The notes below the pieces were generated by a model, which did not search any database, was not told the origin of the DNA, and saw nothing but the letters and a program-made list of their open reading frames with translations. Positions 44,536-53,874 of a stretch of DNA of 64,000 nucleotides are shown in pieces. The stretch is from Aquimarina megaterium XH134 (GTDB lineage: Bacteria > Bacteroidota > Bacteroidia > Flavobacteriales > Flavobacteriaceae): positions 117,535 to 181,534 of the forward strand of contig NZ_JACB01000026.1 of the NCBI RefSeq assembly GCF_000520975.1, written 5' to 3'. The number at the start of each line of letters is the position of its first letter. Within the stretch, counting starts at the first letter, position 1. A program made the position numbers and the translations under genes.

Positions 44536-45444
44536 ATGAAAAAAGCATATTGTATTTTGATGCTACTGGCAATGATGCCATTTTTAAATGCCTGCCAAAC
44601 TAAAAAGGAACGTACAACAGAAAGTAATGATACTGACGTCACTATAGAAAACCCTTATCTGGGACAAAAAACACCTGGTTTAATACCTGAACGTTTTGCT
44701 CCGGGAATGATTGTGACTGGTGGTTGGGAATACGGAGGTGCTTTTACACCAGACCAGAAAGAGTTCTATTTTATTAGAGAAGTTGGGGAAGCTGATGAAG
44801 ATAAAAAAATGGAATTTATTGTTTTTCAATATAAAAACAATAAATGGCATGAGTCAGTGATATCACCCAGAGTAGGGCAACCTTTTATCTCACCCGATGG
44901 TAAGATTATGCATTTGGGGAGACGATATAAGGAACGAACCGGGGCAGGTGAGTGGTCAGAAATAAAAAAACTAGACTCCTCATTCCAAAAAATAGAGATC
45001 ATGCGCCTTACTACTTCATCAAAAGGGATGTATGTTTTTGATGAAGTTGGCATGCCAGATGGAGACGGTGTGATTCGGTATTCGCGATTAATAAATGGGA
45101 AACATGAAGAACCTAAAGCATTTGGTAAAGAGATTAATACCGGAAAAATGAATGCGCACCCTTTTATAGCTCCGGACGAATCTTATTTGATCTGGGATGG
45201 TGAAAGAGATAGTGGATATGGAGATTCGGATATCTACATCAGTTTTAAGCAAAAAGATGGTTCCTGGGGTGAGGCTATTAACCTGGGAGATAAAATAAAC
45301 ACCGATGCCTGGGAAGCGGCTGCGAGTGTGACACCAGATGGTAAGTACCTTTTCTTCAATCGGAATATGGGGTCAGACAAATACGAAAATGTAGATGTAT
45401 TCTGGGTAGATGCCCAGATTATTGAAACATTTAGACCTAAATAA
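44536..45444 (+). CDS. PD40-domain lipoprotein
   Basis: A 302-residue protein from the ATG at 44536 (MKKAYCILMLLAMMPFLNACQT), with a lipobox LNAC, so it is a lipoprotein. An earlier in-frame ATG at 44458 would overlap the fusion gene and lacks a signal sequence. The mature protein is close in sequence to the C-terminal half of the upstream fusion (NPYLGQKTPGLIPERFAPGM, FTPDQKEFYFIREVGE, SPDGKIMHLG, FIAPDESYLIWDG, TPDGKYLFFNRNMG). It is probably a duplicate of that domain. It closes the first TolB-S12-PD40 module. A partial gene at 63937 with the same lipoprotein start pattern occupies the equivalent place in the second module. Confidence 0.9.
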   Translation: MKKAYCILMLLAMMPFLNACQTKKERTTESNDTDVTIENPYLGQKTPGLIPERFAPGMIVTGGWEYGGAFTPDQKEFYFIREVGEADEDKKMEFIVFQYKNNKWHESVISPRVGQPFISPDGKIMHLGRRYKERTGAGEWSEIKKLDSSFQKIEIMRLTTSSKGMYVFDEVGMPDGDGVIRYSRLINGKHEEPKAFGKEINTGKMNAHPFIAPDESYLIWDGERDSGYGDSDIYISFKQKDGSWGEAINLGDKINTDAWEAAASVTPDGKYLFFNRNMGSDKYENVDVFWVDAQIIETFRPK

Positions 45445-45554
45445 TAATTCACCACATCATCTCGCTCGATAATCATAAAGACTCTTAATCTTCATGATTA
45501 TATGCCGTTAAGTAGAAGAATCATTATAATTGCGGGATGATGCGACTGGACAAT

Positions 45555-45587
45555 ATTCTGAAGTAATTTTTAAAACTACTTCAGAAT
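45555..45587. terminator. Bidirectional terminator
   Basis: An 11-base stem (45555-45565 with 45577-45587) in a T/A-rich context between the convergent PD40 lipoprotein and ABC permease genes. Confidence 0.75.
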
Positions 45588-45590
45588 AAT

Positions 45591-46706
45591 TTACTCTATG
45601 GCAATAATATTCTTCTTAAACAATATTGTAGAAACCAAAGTCATTCCCAAACCAATAGCTAATAGAATTCCCATTTTAGGAAGAATGGCTATCAAAGGTA
45701 ATTGTCTCCATAAAATATCAAAGAAACCTTCAATTCCCCAGTAATTCACACTAATTACTGCAATGTTTTGCATGAAGGCTGGCATCATACTAATCGGAAT
45801 CATACTTCCTCCAATTGCTGACATCAGAATGATAATAATGGTACTCATTCCTTGTAATTGTTGACGTGTTTTTACCGTAGATACTAAGAAAACTCCAAAA
45901 CTAGAAACTGCAAACGAGATACATAAAATCAATACGATTAATGAGAGTATATCCATAAAAATGGGTAACCCAAATGCCAACCAGGCAAAGACAAACATGG
46001 TGGTTAATTGTAAAATAGAAACCACCATGGCCGTTCCCATTTTTGCTAATAAAATGTCTAATGGTTTTACAGGAGCAATTAGCAAACGTTTTAAAGTACC
46101 TGCATCTTTTTCATCTAACAATCCACCGCCAATAGCAGCGATACTAAACAACAACATCATAATTGCTGTTCCTCCTACAGCTTGTACCAAACCAGGGTGT
46201 GCTTTGGTAGAACTCTCTTTGATTAGCGAAGTTGTTTTTAGTTTTATAGTATTAATCACATCTACTTTTCCTAAATGATATTTGAATCCTTCTTTTAAAA
46301 CGGTATGTACAATTCGCATCTGTAAATCTCTTGCAGCGTCGTATTTTAGTTCGATAGGCAAGTTTGTATCAGCTTTGACAGCATCCGAAAAACCTTTTTC
46401 AAAAATTAAAGCGGCCACATTTTTTCCCTTTCTAACAAGGTCTAAGGCTTTCTCTTCTTCAGAAGCGATCAAACGAATAGTCGGCATGCTATTCAATTTT
46501 GTAATCAATTCTTGAGAAGTTGTTGTAGCATCTTTATCTACGACCAAAACCCCTAAAGGTTTTGGAGCACTTTTCTTTTTTGCAACACCACCAAATGCAA
46601 ATGCAAATAATGTAATCATAATTATAGGCAATAGAAAGGTAATCAGAACTCCTTTTTTGTCTGAGAAATATAATCTTAAGTCTTTTTTTAAAATAGTAAT
46701 AAACAT
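45591..46706 (-). CDS. ABC-2 type transporter permease
   Basis: A 371-residue membrane protein. An N-terminal helix (about 18-40) is followed by a large periplasmic domain (about 45-175) and five C-terminal helices (about 180-368), the ABC-2 export permease layout. The ATPase gene lies 36 bases upstream, on the same strand, so the two form one exporter. Substrates of this class include drugs, lipids and polysaccharides; none can be assigned. Confidence 0.92.
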   Translation of the reverse strand: MFITILKKDLRLYFSDKKGVLITFLLPIIMITLFAFAFGGVAKKKSAPKPLGVLVVDKDATTTSQELITKLNSMPTIRLIASEEEKALDLVRKGKNVAALIFEKGFSDAVKADTNLPIELKYDAARDLQMRIVHTVLKEGFKYHLGKVDVINTIKLKTTSLIKESSTKAHPGLVQAVGGTAIMMLLFSIAAIGGGLLDEKDAGTLKRLLIAPVKPLDILLAKMGTAMVVSILQLTTMFVFAWLAFGLPIFMDILSLIVLILCISFAVSSFGVFLVSTVKTRQQLQGMSTIIIILMSAIGGSMIPISMMPAFMQNIAVISVNYWGIEGFFDILWRQLPLIAILPKMGILLAIGLGMTLVSTILFKKNIIAIE

Positions 46707-46742
46707 GATGGTTGATTTTGTAATTGATGGATATGAAGATGA

Positions 46743-47663
46743 TTAATCTCTTAATTGTTTTCCTGTGAGGCTTAAAAAGATCGCTTCCAAGTTTACTTTG
46801 TTCAATTGTATGTCTTTGATAGGTAATTGCAATTCATTACACGCTGTAATTACTTTAGAAAGATCTTTCACTGTACACTCTACCAATAACTTGTTTTTGT
46901 TTTGTGTCAATGTATGGGAAAGTAATTTTTTGAGTTGATTTACATTGCTTTCGGAAAGGAAATCAAATTCGAGCTGAATACTTTCTTTTGTCTGTACCAA
47001 TTCTTTCAACTCAGATTGTGTTCCTTGTGCAATGATTTTCCCTGAATCTATAATTGCAATACGATCACACAAACGCTCTACTTCTTCCATATAATGGGTG
47101 GTATAGACAATGGTCATTCCTTGTTCGTTCAGAGTTTCGATGACTTCAAAAATATGGTTTCTACTTTGCGGATCTATTCCCACAGTTGGCTCATCCATAA
47201 ACAATACTTTTGGATGATGTAGCAATGCCGCAGCAATATTGATTCTGCGTTTCATTCCCCCCGAATAGGTTTTGATCAAATCTTTCTTCCGATCTAATAA
47301 TCCGATCAATTTGAGAGTGGTATGGATTCTTTCTTTCAATATTTTGGAAGGAATTCCATATAAATTTCCCCAGAACAATAGGTTTTTATAGGCAGAAAGG
47401 TCTTCGTATAAGGATATTTCCTGCGGTACAACACCAATTAGATGCTTACATGCTGAAGCATTTTTATTACTATTTTTGCCATCGATATAAATAGTTCCTG
47501 CATCGCTTTTTAAAATAGTACTCATCATATTGAGTGTGGTAGATTTTCCAGCTCCATTGGGACCTAAGAACCCGAAGATTTCTCCTTTTTTAATGGTAAA
47601 ACTAATATCGTCTACTGCCTGTATGTTTTGAAATGATTTGGAAAGGTTTTGTACTTGAATCAT
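46743..47663 (-). CDS. ABC transporter ATP-binding protein
   Basis: A 306-residue ATPase: Walker A GPNGAGKST (34-42), Q loop GVVPQE, signature YSGGMKRR, Walker B VLFMDEP and the H loop in VYTTHYMEE. The C-terminal ~85 residues form an extra regulatory domain common in the DrrA/CcmA-type ABC-2 exporters. It precedes the permease gene by 36 bases and forms one export system with it. Confidence 0.93.
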   Translation of the reverse strand: MIQVQNLSKSFQNIQAVDDISFTIKKGEIFGFLGPNGAGKSTTLNMMSTILKSDAGTIYIDGKNSNKNASACKHLIGVVPQEISLYEDLSAYKNLLFWGNLYGIPSKILKERIHTTLKLIGLLDRKKDLIKTYSGGMKRRINIAAALLHHPKVLFMDEPTVGIDPQSRNHIFEVIETLNEQGMTIVYTTHYMEEVERLCDRIAIIDSGKIIAQGTQSELKELVQTKESIQLEFDFLSESNVNQLKKLLSHTLTQNKNKLLVECTVKDLSKVITACNELQLPIKDIQLNKVNLEAIFLSLTGKQLRD

Positions 47664-47821
47664 AGATGGTTTTGCTTATTGATTGATCAAATATCGTAAG
47701 GACATTACTATCTATAAAAACGATGTTACCGAATTGTATTTTTTTATGGATGAATTGTGGGTTGGGTGGAAACTAGGGAGTTTTATCTTGATTGGTTTAG
47801 GGAAAATATATGTGAAATAGA

Positions 47822-48712
47822 TTATACGTCTAAAAAATCTTCTTCAAAATTAGAGATAAAATCGTGTATATATTTTTTATTCCGATGTTTCATTTTTACA
47901 ACTAAGTAATGTTTTCGTTTTAAACCATTTTTTCCAATGCGTTTAAACATCAACTCTTTCGATAATTTAAAAGGAGTCAATTGCCATTTTGGAGCGCACA
48001 TGATTCCCATATTAGCATGTATCATTGATAATGTAATTTCTGTAAACGGAATTGCAGAAACCTTAATAGGATGTATTCCATTTGGTTTTAGAAATTGCTC
48101 ATAGACAGCTACACCTTCTAGCGGAAAAGAGTTGATTAACAAGTGTATGTCTGAAAAATCACTTGCTTCTAAATAATCTAAACTATTAAGATGATTTTCT
48201 TTATGTACAACAGCAAAAATCTCATCTTCAAACACTTTTATACTTTCCAATTCTTCAGAAGCAGGTTTCGATGTTACAATGGCAATATCTATATCATCAG
48301 ATAATAGTTGTGATATGGTTTGATGTGTTGCTCCAAGAGTTATATCTATATCAATTTCTGGATATAGAATCCCCATTTTTTGTATAAACCTGGGAATAGT
48401 ATGAAAAAATGATTGGCATTCTGCACTTAACTTAATAGAACCTTTTGAGCCTTCTTTTATATGCTGAATATTACTAAGGCTTTCGTCTATTGCACTAAAA
48501 AGTTTATTAGCCAATTTATATAGTTCTGAACCTTCTTGAGTTAACTCCCATTTATTTCTTGTTCTCTCAAAGACTTTAAAACCTAATCGTTCTTCTAACT
48601 CACGTAACTGATGACTTAAAGCCGACTGTGTTAAAAAAAGTCGTTCAGTAGAATTAGCAATACTGCCTTCTTCAGCAATTGTTTTTATTAATCTGAAATA
48701 TTTGAGTTCCAT
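47822..48712 (-). CDS. LysR-family regulator, MetR-like
   Basis: A 296-residue LysR protein. The N-terminal helix-turn-helix (about 1-60) reads YFRLIKTIAEEGSIANSTERLFLTQSALSHQLRELEERLGFKVFERTR, close to MetR, and the C-terminal effector domain spans about 90-290. It is divergent from the racemase gene, and the shared gap holds a perfect match to the E. coli MetR box (TGAA-N5-TTCA, with the central T) at 48751-48763. This supports regulation of the neighbour and of itself. The effector could be homocysteine if it is truly MetR-like. Confidence 0.9.
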   Translation of the reverse strand: MELKYFRLIKTIAEEGSIANSTERLFLTQSALSHQLRELEERLGFKVFERTRNKWELTQEGSELYKLANKLFSAIDESLSNIQHIKEGSKGSIKLSAECQSFFHTIPRFIQKMGILYPEIDIDITLGATHQTISQLLSDDIDIAIVTSKPASEELESIKVFEDEIFAVVHKENHLNSLDYLEASDFSDIHLLINSFPLEGVAVYEQFLKPNGIHPIKVSAIPFTEITLSMIHANMGIMCAPKWQLTPFKLSKELMFKRIGKNGLKRKHYLVVKMKHRNKKYIHDFISNFEEDFLDV

Positions 48713-48750
48713 AAATTGTAAAGATAAGTTACTTATGTATAGGTTGTAGT

Positions 48751-48763
48751 TGAAATTATTTCA
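48751..48763. promoter_or_regulatory. MetR-type operator
   Basis: TGAAATTATTTCA, a perfect 6-1-6 palindrome that matches the MetR box TGAANNTNNTTCA. It lies between the LysR gene (start 48712) and the racemase gene (start 48846). Confidence 0.6.
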
Positions 48764-48845
48764 GTTATAATTTTATTTATCTCAATTTCAAAACTGTTTA
48801 CCCCTAACTATTCATCATAGCTTTGTTGAAGCTAATAATAAAAAT

Positions 48846-49541
48846 ATGAAAACAATAGGGTTAATAGGAGGAATGAGTTGGGAATCATCAAAACTGTATT
48901 ATGAGTTTTTGAATACCAAAGCAAAAGATATATTGGGAGGTTCTCATTCTGCAAAATGTATTATGGTTTCAGTAGATTTTGCAGACATAGAACGATTAAC
49001 TTTTAAAGGCGATTGGGATGCTATAGGAGAACTCATGAAAAAAGCAGCACAGCAGTTAGAAAAGGCAGGAGCAGATATTATTCTACTTGGTACAAACACT
49101 ATACATTTAGTAAGTCATTATATTTCTGAAAATGTAAGTATTCCGTTTATACATATTGCTACAACTACTGGCGAATCTATCAGAAAATTAGGTTTAAAAA
49201 AAGTAGCATTATTAGGGACAAAATTTACTATGGAAAAAGATTTCTACACCAAAACATTGATTAATGATTTTGGGCTTGAAATTTTAATTCCTGATACAAG
49301 TGATAGACAAGTTGTCCATGATATAATTTATAACGAATTGGTTAATGGGCAATTTACAAACGCTTCAAAACAAAAAATTATTGGGATTATAAAAGAACTA
49401 CAAAAACAAGGTGCACAAGGTGTTATTTTAGGTTGTACAGAATTACCTATTCTGATTTCAGAATTAGATATAGCTATTCCAATATTCGATACAGGAAAAA
49501 TTCATGCTCATAAAGCTATTGAATGGAGTATACATAATTAA
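48846..49541 (+). CDS. Aspartate/glutamate racemase family enzyme
   Basis: A 231-residue protein. The two halves carry the catalytic pair Thr83 in LGTNTIH and Cys197 in LGCTELP, the Thr/Cys arrangement described for the E. coli L-aspartate/glutamate racemase rather than the Cys/Cys pair of classic aspartate racemases. MKTIGLIGGMSWESS opens the nucleotide-like loop. It interconverts L- and D-forms of an acidic or other amino acid in the cytosol; D-amino acids then feed the cell wall. Divergent from the MetR-like regulator with a MetR box between them. Confidence 0.9.
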   Translation: MKTIGLIGGMSWESSKLYYEFLNTKAKDILGGSHSAKCIMVSVDFADIERLTFKGDWDAIGELMKKAAQQLEKAGADIILLGTNTIHLVSHYISENVSIPFIHIATTTGESIRKLGLKKVALLGTKFTMEKDFYTKTLINDFGLEILIPDTSDRQVVHDIIYNELVNGQFTNASKQKIIGIIKELQKQGAQGVILGCTELPILISELDIAIPIFDTGKIHAHKAIEWSIHN

Positions 49542-49625
49542 TGTGTAAAGATGATCTGAATAATTTTAATACATCCAAAAACAATATGGTTGATACTATA
49601 AATATTAACTTTTAATCAAAAAATC

Positions 49626-50480
49626 ATGAAAACAACAATGCTTTTATCTATATCTAGAGTATTCCTTTTGCTAATTACTACTATTTCTTTTTCACAAAAC
49701 AAACAATTAAAAGATCATATACTTTTTTACAGTTCTTTTGACGGAAAATTATCTGCAGATATATCTGTTGGCGATGCAATGATGTATACAGCCGAAAACT
49801 ATAAAAAAATTGCTAGTGCCCAACCTGGCTTACATAGCACTAATGTCGTTTTAGCTAAAAACAAAGGCCTTACGGGTGATGCGCTTCACTTTAAAAAAGC
49901 AAACACTTCTGCTATTTTTTATAAAGCTTATAAAAATGTTGGATACAGTAGTAAATCATGGAGTGGTACTGTATCATTTTGGTTACAATTAGATCCTAAC
50001 AAAGATTTGGCGCCAGGCTATTGCGACCCAATATGTATTACAGATGTTAGATACAATGATGCCGCCTTATGGGTAGATTTCACAGATCATGATCCAAGAA
50101 AATTTAGATTAGGAGCTTTGGGAGATTTAGAAGTTTGGAATCCAGAAAATAAAAATGATGATGCTAAGTGGGAAAAACGAACTGTTACCGTAAAGAAACC
50201 TCCTTTTGAGAAAGGAAAATGGACACACATTGCTATTACTTTTGAAAAAGTAAATACAACAAAATCTATATTCAGATTATACCTGGACGGTCAATTTAAA
50301 GGTGTTATAAAAGATGTTAACGATCCATTTACGTGGGAAGCAGAAAAAGGAAAAATTATGCTAGGTTTAGGGTATATAGGCTTTATGGATGAGCTTGCCG
50401 TTTTTGATAAACCATTGGATCCTAAAGAAGTGAAATCTGTTTTCGAAATAAAAAATGGCATAAAAACTTTATTTAAATAA
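49626..50480 (+). CDS. Exported LamG/concanavalin-A-like protein
   Basis: A 284-residue protein with a signal peptide (ending ISFSQ). A LamG-like jelly roll fills the mature part: ILFYSSFDGKLSADIS, WSGTVSFWLQLDPNKD, KGKWTHIAITFEK, FRLYLDGQFKG and GFMDELAVFDKPLDPKEV. Such domains bind sugars or proteins and are common as stand-alone exported proteins in Flavobacteriia. No enzyme motif is visible. It follows the racemase by 84 bases; a shared transcript is uncertain. Confidence 0.85.
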   Translation: MKTTMLLSISRVFLLLITTISFSQNKQLKDHILFYSSFDGKLSADISVGDAMMYTAENYKKIASAQPGLHSTNVVLAKNKGLTGDALHFKKANTSAIFYKAYKNVGYSSKSWSGTVSFWLQLDPNKDLAPGYCDPICITDVRYNDAALWVDFTDHDPRKFRLGALGDLEVWNPENKNDDAKWEKRTVTVKKPPFEKGKWTHIAITFEKVNTTKSIFRLYLDGQFKGVIKDVNDPFTWEAEKGKIMLGLGYIGFMDELAVFDKPLDPKEVKSVFEIKNGIKTLFK

Positions 50481-50646
50481 TAGTATAGGCAATAGCAGAG
50501 ATTACTTCTATTTTTAAAAAATAATTATAAACCAAAAAATGAGTAGTATTAAAAATGAACAAATTACAAGCTACAAGCAAATCAAATATGCTTCAACTTA
50601 TTTCTAAATAAAACACAATACCATTTATACACAAAACACTAAATGT

Positions 50647-52893
50647 CTAACTTTTTGATGTTGTTGGGCCGAAAATGATGGGGGTTTCACTTTCCATGCC
50701 ATTATTTTGTACTAGTACTGCCCGATTCAATTTCGATAAAATCTTGTCGATAAATATAACGCGTTCTTCAATTTGGTTGGTTTCTCGTGCCAAGCCCAAA
50801 AAAACAAGATCTACATACTTGCTCTTTGCAAGTAATATATCCAAGGCATTTTCTTTTGGTTGGGCTAAAATAACAATAACCTTCGCATCAATTCGAGCTT
50901 CTCTAATTGATAATCCAATATGATTTTCTAAAATTTGCTTCTCATCTTCAGAATGAGTAACCGAGAAAATACGAATTGTGGACTTTTTCCATTTATTATT
51001 GAGTTGGATCAAATAAGCGAGTAGAACCATTAGATCACCATTATTCTCTTGTCCACGCCACCATATATCGATTCTTTTCCTGATCTTCTTCGGAAAAGGT
51101 TTGTCAATATGAACGATTAAGATATTTTTACCGGATCGAGCCAACTCACTGATAATCTCTAATTCCTTTATCTTACCACTTTCTGTAGAAGACCATCCAA
51201 AAACTACAGTATTGGTTTTGATACCTGCAATCCCGTGTCCCGCTGCTATCTGATTCATACCATATTTAAGGTCTGTTACCACATGTACTTCTGTAAGTGC
51301 CTGCAGACCTACCAAAGCCAAGTCTTTCTGCATTTCGTGGGCGATTTCGTTTCGTAAAGGAAGTTCATCCTTATTTTCAGAGGTAATCAGTTTGGAGATC
51401 GTAAGAAGTCCGCTGTTTTGTCCAAGCATTTCGGTGAACCTGACTAATTCGATATGTTCCTTTAAATCCCGGATGAACAATATAATTATAGGCCTCCAAT
51501 TTCGTGGATGAATTTTTTTTGCATTCAACCTAAGCAGGGCATATCGTCCCAGGTGCATCCAAATTCCTGTTGAAGCATCACCCCACTGTTGTTCGAGTTT
51601 TTTACTCATGAGGTATATGAAAATGAGGAGTTCAATTCCCAGAGCAAATGCAAACGCAAATGGATTGATTAGCCACATCACTATCATAGCAGCAATGGCA
51701 CCCAATATAGAAATATACCATGGTATATTAATGGTAGGCCTGTAAGAGGGTTCTTTGATCAACTGCTCGATGGCAGCACTAATATTTACTGCAACGTATA
51801 AGGTAAGAAACAGAACCGAAACATATTGAGCGATAGTATTAAGCCCTCCTAAAAAGACAGCGCTCACGGCAATGGCTCCGCTAATCCAAGTAGCAATAGT
51901 AGGTTGTCCGGATCTGGAAAGCCTAGCCAGGAATTTTGGAACTAAACCATCCATAGACAAAGCTTGTAGAATCCTTGGTCCACCTAATATGCTTCCGAAG
52001 GCAGACGACAAAACCGCGCCCCAAACTGCTGGATATACAATCCATGGTCCAAAAACCGCCAGGCGTGTCCATATCGTAACGCCAGCTTCAGGGTCGGTCA
52101 TTTGTTCTATTGTTAATGCTCCTGTTATGGCTAATAAAAGTGGGATGATAAGATAAATAACAGCTCCCGAAATAACAGCTCCCATAGTTCCTTTTGGAAT
52201 TGATTTCTGCGGATCCTTTAGATCTCCACTCATACCAATCCCAGCAGTAAAACCTGTAACCGCAGGGAAAAAAACGGCAAATACGTACCAAAACCCTTCT
52301 GGAGCTGTTCGATAGGTTGCTTCTATAATGGGAGATTGTAAGTCTTTACTTAATACACCAATCATCAAGGCCAGAATTGAGACTCCTACTATAATCATAA
52401 TAGGAATTTGGGAATGTAATACAAGCTTCGCACTCTTTCCAGAGAGTACTGTAATAATTACAATAAAACCAATAGTTATCAATTGCAATGTATATGAGGG
52501 AAGTACCACCCCAGTGATGGGCCACAATGCCAGGATAGCTTCTGAAAGACCGTAGCAATAAAAAGTAACACTTAGTGTCCTGCATAAATAAAGGGGTATT
52601 CCAATTGCTCCTCCTGGTTCTAACCCCAAACTTCGTGAGATCATGAAATACTCTCCACCCACACCCATTTTAATATTGGTCGCAATAGCCGATGCACTCA
52701 ATCCTGTAATAAAAGTGATCGAACTAGCTATTAAAACAACGATTACGGTTTTAATCAAACCCAAGTTGCCTAAAACCCAACCAAAACGCAGGTACATAAT
52801 CAACCCCAATATCGTAAGAATACTAGGCATGTAGACCCCCAGAAAAGTACCAAATTTATGGACAGACTGAGATGATTTCGGTTTTCCAGTCAT
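50647..52893 (-). CDS. Cation-chloride cotransporter (CCC) family protein
   Basis: A 748-residue membrane protein. The N-terminal half (about 15-430) has about twelve helices of the APC superfamily; the first reads FGTFLGVYMPSILTILGLIMYLRFGWVLGNLG, and GVGGEYFMISRSLGLEPGGAIGIPLY is the conserved second segment of cation-chloride cotransporters. The C-terminal ~300 residues are soluble and resemble the regulatory USP-like domain of these carriers. It probably moves K+ or Na+ with Cl-. It lies alone between convergent neighbours. Confidence 0.9.
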   Translation of the reverse strand: MTGKPKSSQSVHKFGTFLGVYMPSILTILGLIMYLRFGWVLGNLGLIKTVIVVLIASSITFITGLSASAIATNIKMGVGGEYFMISRSLGLEPGGAIGIPLYLCRTLSVTFYCYGLSEAILALWPITGVVLPSYTLQLITIGFIVIITVLSGKSAKLVLHSQIPIMIIVGVSILALMIGVLSKDLQSPIIEATYRTAPEGFWYVFAVFFPAVTGFTAGIGMSGDLKDPQKSIPKGTMGAVISGAVIYLIIPLLLAITGALTIEQMTDPEAGVTIWTRLAVFGPWIVYPAVWGAVLSSAFGSILGGPRILQALSMDGLVPKFLARLSRSGQPTIATWISGAIAVSAVFLGGLNTIAQYVSVLFLTLYVAVNISAAIEQLIKEPSYRPTINIPWYISILGAIAAMIVMWLINPFAFAFALGIELLIFIYLMSKKLEQQWGDASTGIWMHLGRYALLRLNAKKIHPRNWRPIIILFIRDLKEHIELVRFTEMLGQNSGLLTISKLITSENKDELPLRNEIAHEMQKDLALVGLQALTEVHVVTDLKYGMNQIAAGHGIAGIKTNTVVFGWSSTESGKIKELEIISELARSGKNILIVHIDKPFPKKIRKRIDIWWRGQENNGDLMVLLAYLIQLNNKWKKSTIRIFSVTHSEDEKQILENHIGLSIREARIDAKVIVILAQPKENALDILLAKSKYVDLVFLGLARETNQIEERVIFIDKILSKLNRAVLVQNNGMESETPIIFGPTTSKS

Positions 52894-53110
52894 TAGATCT
52901 TAGTTATGTTAAATATTACCAGTCGAACGCTACAATTGTATTAAAGATAGAAGAAAAACAGCAGAGTTGCAGCTTTAAAAGAGCTAAAATTGTAGTCAGA
53001 GTATAGCTGCAAGATAATACGGTTGGAATGAAGATAATTTTAAGGTTCTAAACCTGGCTTTGACATAATATCTGATATTACATCAAATACACGGTATTTA
53101 TATATTTGCG

Positions 53111-53162
53111 TTATGCTGAGTGAAGTCGAAGCATAGGAGGGAAGTAGAATGCGTGTAAAATG
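53111..53162 (+). repeat. Dispersed repeat, fullest copy
   Basis: TTATGCTGAG, then GAAGTCGAAGCATAGGAG with an inner TATGCT/AGCATA inversion, and a GTGTAAAATG end. A TAnnTTTG element (TATATTTG) lies just before it. Related to the copies at 5943, 28481, 35351 and 39467. Confidence 0.4.
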
Positions 53163-53175
53163 GAAATAAACTATG

Positions 53176-53871
53176 TTACAATTTTGATAAAACTTTCAAT
53201 TTTTTAAAAACAATAACCTTATAGGTAGCGCTCACAGGAACTTTATTCTTTTCAATTAACAAATATGTTCTGGTTGCCTTTGTAACTCTATCTAGATTAG
53301 AAATATATGATTTATGTGTGCGTTCGAAATTTTCAGATAATAATGTAGTGATATTAGTCAATGTTTCAGAGATCAGGTACATTCTTGAATCTGTAAAGAT
53401 TTTTAAATAATTTCCAAAACTTTGAATGTACAGAATTGATTTAAATGAAATATTAACAGGCATTCCATCATGTTTTATTTGAAGCTCTTCACTTCCACTA
53501 TTTTTTTTAGGCTGTATTATTTTTGAAGCTGAAACTTTGTTTATTGCTTTCAAAAAGCGTTCAATTTTTACAGGTTTCAATAAGTAATCAACAACACCAT
53601 AATTATAACTTTCTAATGCATACTCAGAATAAGCCGTAGTTAAAATAACTTTAGGTGGGTTTATCATAGAACGCAAAATTTCTATGCCATTAAGTTCTGG
53701 CATTTCTATATCAAGAAAAATGAGATCAACTTCATTTTGCTGAGTGAAATTGACAAATTCAAGTGGATTTCCCGTACTTAATACTAATTCAAAGTTGTCA
53801 ATTTTAGAACAATAATCTTCTAACACTTTACGTGCTAGTATTTCATCATCTACGATGCCAATTTTAATCAT
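53176..53871 (-). CDS. LytTR response regulator
   Basis: A 231-residue protein with a receiver domain (VDDE, phospho-acceptor in IFLDIEMP, YLLKPVKI) and a LytTR domain (about 130-229, VNISFKSILYIQSFGNYLKIFTD, FERTHKSYISNL, VPVSATYK). Three bases downstream of its kinase. Upstream of the kinase lies the S12 relic and a promoter region shared with the S12-like gene at 60831, so that gene may be its real target. Confidence 0.92.
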   Translation of the reverse strand: MIKIGIVDDEILARKVLEDYCSKIDNFELVLSTGNPLEFVNFTQQNEVDLIFLDIEMPELNGIEILRSMINPPKVILTTAYSEYALESYNYGVVDYLLKPVKIERFLKAINKVSASKIIQPKKNSGSEELQIKHDGMPVNISFKSILYIQSFGNYLKIFTDSRMYLISETLTNITTLLSENFERTHKSYISNLDRVTKATRTYLLIEKNKVPVSATYKVIVFKKLKVLSKL

Positions 53872-53874
53872 TAA

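Noticed and set aside
50539..50607. Short frame of 22 codons after the LamG gene
   Set aside because: No start context, no recognisable motif and it lies in a low-complexity A+T region.
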